From Desulfobacterales bacterium (GTDB lineage: Bacteria; Desulfobacterota; Desulfobacteria; Desulfobacterales; Desulfosalsimonadaceae), in assembly GCA_007127175.1 (NCBI GenBank), contig SKZX01000163.1, positions 1-6,758 of the forward strand: DNA of 6,758 bases, written 5' to 3'. Shown here one piece after another: positions 1 to 5,513 of this stretch. Every line of letters starts with the position of its first letter. Within the stretch, counting starts at the first letter, position 1. A program made the position numbers and the translations under genes. The notes under the pieces were generated by a model. It made no database searches. It worked only from the letters and a program-made list of their open reading frames with translations, and was not told the origin of the DNA.

Positions 1-1416
1 AATGGATACCAGCTCCGGGGACACCATTTCCAGGCCGGTTTTTTGGTTAAGGTTGTCAATGGCCTGATACAGTGCGTCACGCGCTTCTATGAGAAGCGCC
101 TTGTGCCGGAAGTTTGGCACCGGCTTTTCAGGCTTGTGCGTATAGCAGCGGTGCGCTTTATCAATAACATAGGCCTTGAGGGTGTCAATGCCAACGTTGA
201 ATTTTGCCGATGTTTCAACAACAGGCGCGTGGGCCATGCTTCCGGTAAAGGACGCCCTCACGCGGCCGTGCCGTGCCCGTCCGGTCGATGCCGGTGCTGC
301 AAACGACAACTCGCCGGCTTCTCCTGCATGTGTTTCCCCGTCTCCGGAATTCCCATTGCAATTTACAAGGTCGATCTTGTTCAGCACGACCAGCGCACCC
401 TGATGGTGAACCGCCTCGAAAAACGCCAGGTCTTCCTCGGAAACTGCAGCAGACGCGTCCAGCACATGCAGGACCAGGTCGGCTTCATGGATATGCCGGC
501 GCGCCTTTTCAATGCCGATCGCCTCAACGGGTCCAGGGTCTTTCCGAAGCCCGGCCGTGTCGACCAGGGTGATGGGTATCCCCCCGGATCGCAGCGGGGT
601 TTCAATGTAGTCACGGGTAGTTCCCGGGTGCTCCGTGACAATGGCCCGGTCAGCCCCCGCGAGCCGGTTCATGATACTCGATTTTCCAACATTGGGCGCG
701 CCTGCAATGACCACGCGGAAACCCTCCCGGAGTGTTTTTCCCTCCGCATAGGCATCAAGCATCGAGGAAACAGGGGCAAGGGCCTCAACGGCAATGTCCC
801 TGCTTAAGGCGGCAGTGTCAATGTCCCCTTCAACGGCATCGGGGAAGTCCACCACCGCTTCAATAGCGGCCATTATGCGGGTAAGCCGGGTGCGTACGGT
901 TTCAATGGCATCGGAAAGGCTGCCTGCGGCCTGGTCAAGGGCGAGATCAACGGCGGCATCGCTTCGGGCATTGATCAGGTCAATGACGGCCTCTGCCTGG
1001 GCCAGGTCGATCCTTCCATTTAAGAACGCCCTGCGCGTGAATTCCCCAGGCTGGGCAACGCTGATGCCGTGCCGCGTCAGCAGGGACATGATGCCTTCAA
1101 GAACAACGCTGCCGCCGTGTGCCTGTATTTCAACAACATCCTCCCGGGTATACGACCGGGGGCCGGGCATGACAGCGACGATCACTTCATCATAAACGCG
1201 GTTTTGGCTGGAATCTGCGATGTGCCCGTAATGGATTTTCCATGGGGAAAAAAAGGACGGGTCATTGACGGGAAAAGGCGTGTTTTGGCTGGGTACCGGG
1301 CCGGGGCAGAAAATCCGGGCGGTTGCTTGTATGGCTTCCGGACCGGATATCTTGATAATTCCGACCCCTCCGGTTCCGGGCGGCGTCGCAATTGCTGCAA
1401 TGGTTGATTGTGCCAT
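1..1416 (-). CDS. mnmE: tRNA modification GTPase MnmE (TrmE), C-terminus cut by window edge
   Basis: MnmE works with MnmG to install the (carboxymethyl)aminomethyl group at C5 of the wobble uridine of certain tRNAs, using GTP and methylene-tetrahydrofolate. I translated 472 codons from ATG 1416-1414, with no stop before the edge. The N-terminal folate-binding domain opens MAQSTIAAIATPPGTGGVGI and is followed by the family signatures PGEFTRRAF (residues 123-131) and NGRIDLAQAEAV (133-144). The embedded Ras-like G domain has G1 GAPNVGKSS (239-247), G2 PGTTRD (264-269), G3 DTAGLR (286-291), G4 NKID (346-349) and G5 SAK (403-405). The tract between G4 and G5 is about 30 residues longer than in E. 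coli MnmE. The helical C-terminal domain is recognisable (VPNFRHKALLIEA, 433-445), but the terminal CxGK motif lies outside; I estimate ~30 residues are missing. The gene starts 6 bases after the jag stop, with AAGGG 9 bases before the ATG, so it is the third gene of the yidC-jag-mnmE unit. Confidence 0.97.
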   Translation of the reverse strand, partial: MAQSTIAAIATPPGTGGVGIIKISGPEAIQATARIFCPGPVPSQNTPFPVNDPSFFSPWKIHYGHIADSSQNRVYDEVIVAVMPGPRSYTREDVVEIQAHGGSVVLEGIMSLLTRHGISVAQPGEFTRRAFLNGRIDLAQAEAVIDLINARSDAAVDLALDQAAGSLSDAIETVRTRLTRIMAAIEAVVDFPDAVEGDIDTAALSRDIAVEALAPVSSMLDAYAEGKTLREGFRVVIAGAPNVGKSSIMNRLAGADRAIVTEHPGTTRDYIETPLRSGGIPITLVDTAGLRKDPGPVEAIGIEKARRHIHEADLVLHVLDASAAVSEEDLAFFEAVHHQGALVVLNKIDLVNCNGNSGDGETHAGEAGELSFAAPASTGRARHGRVRASFTGSMAHAPVVETSAKFNVGIDTLKAYVIDKAHRCYTHKPEKPVPNFRHKALLIEARDALYQAIDNLNQKTGLEMVSPELVSI

Positions 1417-1422
1417 GGTTTT

Positions 1423-2658
1423 TCACCCTTGACCCTCCGGCTTCAGGCCCTCACTTTCCCCTTCAGCTTTCGGTTTACGGCTGTCAGCACTCCGCCTTCC
1501 CCTGCTTCTGGTCTTTCGCCTTCCGCTGCCAGCTTTTTTCTTGCCGGCCGCCTCTTTCACGTCATCCTCCCTATGGGTGTGGTGGTTGCCGTTGTTATTC
1601 GGCGTGCTGCTGTCCGTCTTTTCATCCTGCCGGCCGTTGCCCTCGTCTTCAGCCCTGTGTTTCGGCGAAGCTTTCTTTTTGGGCAGTATCAGGAGTTTTC
1701 TGAGTTCGCCGCTACCCGTGCTTTGCGTCCGTATTTCGCGGTTTTCCTTCAGCTCAATGTGAACAATCCGCCTGTCATAGGCATTGATGCGATTAATCAC
1801 CATTGGTTTTCCGGTTTGACAGGCTTTATCGGCAAGGCGGTTTGCAAGTTGCTTTAAATCGGCCCTTCGTTTTTCAAGATAGTTTTCAACATCGATTTCT
1901 ACATGGATGTTTGGGCCGAACATTTTGCTGACGGCCTTTTCTGCGATGTACTGGAGGGCGTCCAGTGTCTGCCCCCGCTTTCCGATAAGGCGGGCTGCGT
2001 CATCCCCCCCCTGTATTTTGAAACGGATGATGTTGTCGTCCGTTTCCATGAGGACCCCGGAGTCAGGTGAAATCAGAAGGATTGCCTGGTCCAGGAACCC
2101 CTGCATCCATTCCGCAGCTTCGCTGGAATTTTCTATATCCATGACGGGTGCCTGCTTTGCCGAAGCACCCCCCGCTTCGGTGCCAGCCAATAAACCATCG
2201 GAATCGGTCCCGGGCAGACTCTCCGGTAGAGATTCGGGGTCAGGAGTCGTTTCGGGCTTGGGTGCGGCTTCAGGGGTGTGCGCCGGCCGAACGCCAAAAG
2301 CTTCGTCCACGAGAGCGGAAATGGCGGCCTCGTCGCTGATCGTATCCTGGTCCGGCACCGGTTTTTCGGGGCACGGCGCTGATTCTTTTGTTCCGGCCGT
2401 CGTGGCGGCACCGGGCGCTGCCTTCCGGCCGCCCTTTCTGGCCGGCCTTACGGGGGGCGCGTTGTTCCGGGCTTCGGCAGGGTCGGGGACCGCAACCCGT
2501 ATGAGCGCTTTTTTCGTTCCCACTATGCCAAATATTCCGCTTGAACCATGTGATATTATATCATATTTCAATTTTTCGCGTGGGGTGTTCAGCGCTTTGC
2601 ACGCTTTTTCGATGGCTTTGTCTACGTTTTTATCTTCAAAGTCGACAAACGCACTCAT
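1423..2658 (-). CDS. jag: Jag / KhpB-type RNA-binding protein (Jag_N, KH and R3H domains)
   Basis: This is a 411-residue cytoplasmic RNA-binding protein of the Jag (SpoIIIJ-associated, KhpB/EloR) family, normally encoded beside yidC. Domains in order: Jag_N about residues 1-57 with the typical GSSGIFGIVGTKKA segment (38-51); a Pro/Ala/Glu/Ser-rich, probably disordered linker about 58-175; a KH domain about 176-256 with the nucleic-acid-binding GKRG loop at 226-229; an R3H domain about 263-326 with R296-x3-H300 in DRRIVHIE and the TQSTGSGELRK strand (311-321). Residues 327-411 form a low-complexity tail rich in Lys, Arg, Glu and Gly that most family members I know lack, and linker plus tail explain the unusual length. 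The start is ATG 2658 with TGGAGG 6 bases upstream. Family members bind RNA and in Firmicutes affect cell elongation; the role in this lineage is not established from sequence. Confidence 0.93.
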   Translation of the reverse strand: MSAFVDFEDKNVDKAIEKACKALNTPREKLKYDIISHGSSGIFGIVGTKKALIRVAVPDPAEARNNAPPVRPARKGGRKAAPGAATTAGTKESAPCPEKPVPDQDTISDEAAISALVDEAFGVRPAHTPEAAPKPETTPDPESLPESLPGTDSDGLLAGTEAGGASAKQAPVMDIENSSEAAEWMQGFLDQAILLISPDSGVLMETDDNIIRFKIQGGDDAARLIGKRGQTLDALQYIAEKAVSKMFGPNIHVEIDVENYLEKRRADLKQLANRLADKACQTGKPMVINRINAYDRRIVHIELKENREIRTQSTGSGELRKLLILPKKKASPKHRAEDEGNGRQDEKTDSSTPNNNGNHHTHREDDVKEAAGKKKAGSGRRKTRSRGRRSADSRKPKAEGESEGLKPEGQG

Positions 2659-2664
2659 GAAGAG

Positions 2665-2670
2665 CCTCCA
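2665..2670 (-). promoter_or_regulatory. Shine-Dalgarno site of jag
   Basis: TGGAGG reads on the minus strand 6 bases before ATG 2658, inside the 25-base yidC-jag spacer. No promoter or terminator fits in that spacer, which supports co-transcription. Confidence 0.75.
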
Positions 2671-2683
2671 GGTTGGGTCATGA

Positions 2684-4321
2684 TCAGGTCATTTTCCGGT
2701 TGACGATGTACTGCTGCCCAATGGAAACGACATTGTTTACCAGCCAGTACAGCACGAGCCCTGCAGGGAAATTGATAAAGATGAACGTGAAGACAATGGG
2801 AAGCATCATCATTATCCGGGCCTGCATGGGGTCTCCGGGCGGCGGCGCCAGTTTCTGCTGTAAAAACATCGTTGCGCCCATAATGAGGGTCAGCACGGGT
2901 ATGCCGATCGGCGGCGCCATAAGCGGCAGTGTTATGCCGAAATCAAACAGCCGGTCAGGCGCGGACAGGTCGTTGATCCAGAGCATGAACGGTGCATGAC
3001 GCAGTTCGATGGCTTCATACAGCATCCGGTAAAAGGCGATAAAAACCGGTATCTGGACGACCATGGGAAGGCAGCCGCTCAAAGGGTTGATCTTGTACGT
3101 TTTGTAGAGGTTCATGACCTCTTCGTTCATTTTTTTCTTGTCGTCTTTGTACTTGTTGCGGATTTCCATCATAAGCGGCTGTATTTTGCGCATTTCCGCC
3201 ATGGATTTGTAGCTCTTGTTGCCAAGGGGCCAGAAGATGGCCTTGATCAGCAGGGTCAGCAGAATGATCGCCACACCGTAGTTGGCAATGACATTGTCAT
3301 GGATGGCATTCATGAGCCAAAGGGCGGGTCTTGCAATGATGCTGAACCATCCGAAATCGACTTTTCTGTCCAGTCCGTGGCCGAACGCTTGCAGCAGGGA
3401 CAGCTTCTTGGGCCCCAAAAAAAGATGGTAGTCGTACTGTGCCGCACTTCCCGGCGCCATACGGCCCATGGGCTGGCGGAGGGTCGTTTTCAACAGGTTG
3501 TTTTGCTGGTCAATGCCAAAGACGACGCTGGCGTCGACGGGCGCGGGCGGGATAAGCGCGGTCATGAAATAATGGTCCTCGATGCCCGTCCAATGAATTT
3601 CGCCGCTGAAGGTGCCCTTGTCCCTGATGTCGCTGATTTTAACCTGGTGCAGGTCCCGGTCAACGGAGATAAAAGGCCCTGCAAATGTAAACCGGCGCGT
3701 GTCATCGGGCGGTGGATTGGTCATGCTGACCTCAAGGGTCTGCTCGACAGCGCCATCAGTTTGGTTCCGAACCACCACGCTTAAGCCGATATTATATTTG
3801 TCCGGGTGAAACGTATACCGCTTTTCTAAGACAAGCCCGTTTTCGGACTGCCAGAAAAAGGAAAGCGTTTCAGGCGTCTCGTCCACCTTCAGGGACTGGC
3901 CGTCAAAATCCGTGGCAAACACCGCTTCGTAAAGGGGAAGGTCCGCTCCTGACAGGTTGACGGCAGCCGTTCCCATGCGGTTGCTTTCGGGAATAAGCGC
4001 CTTGCGGGGGGATCCGGGATCGGCCGTCTCCCTGTAATCCTTGAGTTCAAAGCGGTTGATGGTCGCTCCCCTCTCGGAAATAAACGCTTTATAGAGTTTC
4101 GTTTCGACCGATATGGTTTCAAAGGTTTTTTCCGGAATCGCCGTTGGTATTTCATCCCACACGGGTTCCTGATTGATCGTTTCTTCAGGTGCGGGTGCAA
4201 CGGTTTCAGTGGGCGGCGCAGAGGGGGGGGGAACCGGTCGCCGGTCGACAAAGAAAAAATCCCATACAAGAAATATTGCAAGTGAAAGAACGATTGCAAT
4301 GATCAACCGAACGTGTTCCAT
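2684..4321 (-). CDS. yidC: Membrane protein insertase YidC (Oxa1 family, long Gram-negative form)
   Basis: YidC inserts and folds inner-membrane proteins, alone or with SecYEG. I chose ATG 4321 because CAGGAG lies 6 bases upstream and the product begins MEHVRLIIAIVLSLAIFLVW, a normal YidC first membrane helix; an upstream in-frame ATG at 4360 would add 13 residues and skip this site. The product has 545 residues: transmembrane helix 1 (~5-24), a Pro-rich stretch (~29-47), the periplasmic beta-sandwich domain (~65-310), and the conserved Oxa1-like core (~325-540) with four further hydrophobic segments and the cytoplasmic helical hairpin around 366-410. Core signatures include INPLSGCLPMVVQIPVFIAFY (411-431), ELRHAPFMLWINDLSAPD (439-456) and FPAGLVLYW (518-526). 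Lys360 occupies the position of the groove arginine R366 of E. coli. A run of nine C encodes Pro31-33. The jag ATG follows 25 bases after the stop. Confidence 0.97.
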   Translation of the reverse strand: MEHVRLIIAIVLSLAIFLVWDFFFVDRRPVPPPSAPPTETVAPAPEETINQEPVWDEIPTAIPEKTFETISVETKLYKAFISERGATINRFELKDYRETADPGSPRKALIPESNRMGTAAVNLSGADLPLYEAVFATDFDGQSLKVDETPETLSFFWQSENGLVLEKRYTFHPDKYNIGLSVVVRNQTDGAVEQTLEVSMTNPPPDDTRRFTFAGPFISVDRDLHQVKISDIRDKGTFSGEIHWTGIEDHYFMTALIPPAPVDASVVFGIDQQNNLLKTTLRQPMGRMAPGSAAQYDYHLFLGPKKLSLLQAFGHGLDRKVDFGWFSIIARPALWLMNAIHDNVIANYGVAIILLTLLIKAIFWPLGNKSYKSMAEMRKIQPLMMEIRNKYKDDKKKMNEEVMNLYKTYKINPLSGCLPMVVQIPVFIAFYRMLYEAIELRHAPFMLWINDLSAPDRLFDFGITLPLMAPPIGIPVLTLIMGATMFLQQKLAPPPGDPMQARIMMMLPIVFTFIFINFPAGLVLYWLVNNVVSIGQQYIVNRKMT

Positions 4322-4327
4322 TAAAAA

Positions 4328-4333
4328 CTCCTG
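4328..4333 (-). promoter_or_regulatory. Shine-Dalgarno site deciding the yidC start
   Basis: CAGGAG reads on the minus strand 6 bases before ATG 4321. It supports that start over the longer in-frame ATG at 4360, which lies upstream of the site. Confidence 0.8.
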
Positions 4334-4444
4334 GTTATGTATAACAATAGTGAAAAACAAGCTCCGCGTTTACCCGGCGGCGGCAGGACGGGGCGCGTTC
4401 CGGGGGCGTCGTGCCTGCAAACCGTTTCTTCCTGGCAACACTTT

Positions 4445-4452
4445 TCATGTTT
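4445..4452. repeat. Left copy of 8-bp direct repeat flanking the fold-back element
   Basis: TCATGTTT here is repeated exactly at 4604-4611, immediately outside the other end of the element. A duplicated target site is the simplest reading, though the exact element boundary is ambiguous by 1-3 bases because the ends may read TGA...TCA. Confidence 0.5.
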
Positions 4453-4603
4453 GACGACTTCGCAAAAAGTCCAATATCTGCGTTACGCGCAATTTCCGAA
4501 GAATCTCAGGTACGGCTAAGCACGATCAATTCTTCAAAAATTTCGCAAGCCTTGATCCTGGACTTTTTTCAAAGCCGTCTGATTTCGACTTTTTACGAGC
4601 CCA
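4453..4603. repeat. Imperfect fold-back (MITE- or REP-like) intergenic element
   Basis: Two arms, 4453-4504 and 4529-4579, pair over about 51 bases around a 24-base loop. The outer 21 bases (4453-4473 against 4559-4579) match at 18 of 21 positions in inverted orientation, and the inner 18 (4487-4504 against 4529-4546) at 15 of 18, with a poorly paired middle. A further inverted copy of the end motif, GACTTTTTACGAGCCCA, lies at 4587-4603. The 8-mer TCATGTTT directly flanks both sides (4445-4452 and 4604-4611) and may be a target-site duplication. It encodes no transposase, so any movement would be non-autonomous. The end motif (GACTTCGCAAAAAGTC and its complement) resembles palindromic repeats I recall from Desulfobacterales intergenic regions; that likeness is from memory, not a search. 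Confidence 0.7.
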
Positions 4604-4611
4604 TCATGTTT
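4604..4611. repeat. Right copy of 8-bp direct repeat flanking the fold-back element
   Basis: This is an exact second copy of TCATGTTT, adjoining the right end of the fold-back element. It overlaps the start of the AT-rich 12-mer CATGTTTAAATG. Confidence 0.5.
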
Positions 4612-4869
4612 AAATGATTGATATTTTAGATACATCTTTAAATGTAATGCAGACGGCGTCAGGAAACAGCATGAAAAGGCATTCGACGTGTGAGCGGGCG
4701 GTATCGTGAAGGCCGGGTTGAAATGAATAATGTCTGCCTGGACTGCCAGTGCTGCAAAAGATGAACAGGTAAGGATTTCTTTTCAGCAAAATTTCAGGGT
4801 ATCAGGTGTCTGTGCACCTTGGGGGTCGTGTCCGGCAGAAAAAAGATAATGCCCGGAATCGGCCCCGGC

Positions 4870-4904
4870 GCCCGAACGGTCTGCTCGGGCGGCCCGTTCA
4901 GGGC
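4870..4904 (-). terminator. GC-rich stem-loop over the yidD stop codon (possible attenuator or RNA stabiliser)
   Basis: Bases 4870-4879 (GCCCGAACGG) pair with 4894-4904 (CCGTTCAGGGC) in a 10-bp stem with one bulged A at 4900 and a 14-base loop; 8 of the 10 pairs are G-C. The yidD stop codon (4900-4898) lies in the stem. No T-run follows directly on the minus strand; the nearest is six T at 4844-4839, about 26 bases further on. A canonical intrinsic terminator is therefore not shown, and a processing or stabilising structure is equally possible. Confidence 0.35.
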
Positions 4905-5107
4905 ACGGGATCGACGCCGCCTGGATGAAACGGATGGCATTTCAGTATCCGCTTTACAGCAAGAAAACACCCCTTGCAAACGCCATACCGGCTGATCGAT
5001 TCCCGGGCATATTCCGAGCACGTGGGATAAAACCGGCAGTTCGCCCCCAGCAACGGGGACAGCACAATCTGGTATATCCTGATAACAGTCAAAAACAGGT
5101 ATTTTAT
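4898..5107 (-). CDS. yidD: Membrane protein insertion efficiency factor YidD
   Basis: YidD is a small inner-membrane-associated protein that assists YidC-dependent insertion; it lies between rnpA and yidC in many bacteria. The reading frame gives a near-complete family signature: YQIVLSPLLGANCRFYPTCS, then EYARESISRYGVCKGCFLAVKRI and the ending KCHPFHPGGVDPVP, with the conserved cysteines of CRFYPTCS. No ATG or GTG opens the frame. The conventional start would be TTG 5092 (64 residues), with CTG 5098 also possible, but these lie 23 and 17 bases from the only Shine-Dalgarno site. ATA 5107 lies 8 bases from that strong site (GAGGAGG, 5122-5116) and restores the usual N-terminus, (M)KYLFLTVIRIYQ, giving 69 residues. 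It overlaps the rnpA stop codon by two bases. The gene identity is secure; the start is inferred. Confidence 0.9.
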   Translation of the reverse strand: MKYLFLTVIRIYQIVLSPLLGANCRFYPTCSEYARESISRYGVCKGCFLAVKRILKCHPFHPGGVDPVP

Positions 5108-5487
5108 TTTTCAATCCTCCTCGATCCGGCGTCCTCAATCCGGTCGACCAGTGCATGCAGCGACGCATGCGCCTTTTCGGAAGAAACGCCCGCGGCCGAT
5201 CTTTTTACAATGATGTTCATATCGAGATTTTTTTCGATCCGGGACCGGTTGTGCCTGAAATATTCGCGTATAATGCGTTTTAACCGGTTTCGGACGACCG
5301 CGTTTCCGACCTTCTTCGTCACCGTTACCCCGAGCCGGCAGCGGTCAAGTGCATTGGGTTTGAAAGAAAGGATAAAATATCGGTCGGATACGCCTTTTCC
5401 GGTTCGCGACATTTCGACGAATTCACGCCGTTTGAGCAGCCTGTCGGCCCTTGTAAATCTCGCCCGGATAAAAAACCTCTTCTCCAA
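5104..5487 (-). CDS. rnpA: Ribonuclease P protein component (RnpA, C5 protein)
   Basis: RnpA is the basic protein subunit that binds the catalytic RNA of RNase P and helps it recognise precursor tRNA for 5' maturation. The 127-residue product has the family layout: FTRADRLLKRREF (11-23) near the N-terminus, RLGVTVTKKVGNAVVRNRLKR (51-71) carrying the RNR signature (R66-N67-R68) of the RNA-binding helix, and the following REYFR (74-78) and NIIVKRSA (91-98) segments. Length is normal for the family. The start is not ATG: TTG 5487 is preceded by AAGG at 10 bases. A purine-rich GGAGAAGAGG lies just inside it and sits 6 bases before an in-frame ATC at 5469, which would give a 121-residue product. 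The gene begins 26 bases after the rpmH stop and overlaps the inferred yidD start, as expected of an rpmH-rnpA-yidD operon. Confidence 0.95.
   Translation of the reverse strand: MEKRFFIRARFTRADRLLKRREFVEMSRTGKGVSDRYFILSFKPNALDRCRLGVTVTKKVGNAVVRNRLKRIIREYFRHNRSRIEKNLDMNIIVKRSAAGVSSEKAHASLHALVDRIEDAGSRRIEK
5116..5122 (-). promoter_or_regulatory. Strong Shine-Dalgarno site for yidD inside the rnpA 3' end
   Basis: GAGGAGG reads on the minus strand within the last codons of rnpA. It is 8 bases from ATA 5107, 17 from CTG 5098 and 23 from TTG 5092, so spacing favours the ATA codon as the yidD start. Confidence 0.65.
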
Positions 5488-5513
5488 AAGTGATCGGCCT
5501 TGTTGCCGTCCGT

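Larger units (their letters stand above)
4322..4897. other. Long intergenic region between yidD and yidC
   Basis: These 576 bases contain no protein gene I can support on either strand: the open frames present are short, lack family resemblance, and cross the repeat element. From the yidD side it holds most of a GC-rich stem-loop (4870-4904), a mixed stretch with a run of six T on the minus strand (4844-4839), an AT-rich patch (about 4605-4650) with two near-identical 12-mers, CATGTTTAAATG (4605-4616) and CATCTTTAAATG (4633-4644), the ~150-bp fold-back element (4453-4603), and a GC-rich stretch (about 4370-4420) before the yidC ribosome binding site. yidC must either be read through from rpmH or use a promoter in here; I see no convincing sigma-70 pair. 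Confidence 0.7.

Noticed and set aside
43..807. Plus-strand open frame of 254 codons
   Set aside because: It lies wholly antisense to the mnmE C-terminal half, which shows all five GTPase motifs; the plus-strand product resembles no family and is a by-product of GC-rich codon use.
1907..2683. Plus-strand open frame of 258 codons
   Set aside because: It is antisense to jag, whose Jag_N, KH and R3H domains are clear; its product is low complexity and mirrors the jag linker.
2996..3784. Plus-strand open frame of 262 codons
   Set aside because: It is antisense to the conserved yidC core; its Asp/His/Val-rich product has no recognisable domain.
4338..4346. Extended -10-like TGTTATACA (minus strand) before yidC
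   Set aside because: There is no -35 partner, and the start point would fall inside the yidC Shine-Dalgarno site, making a functional promoter unlikely.
4322..4360. Longer YidC start at ATG 4360
   Set aside because: It would add 13 residues ahead of a standard YidC N-terminus and leaves the well-placed CAGGAG site before ATG 4321 unused.
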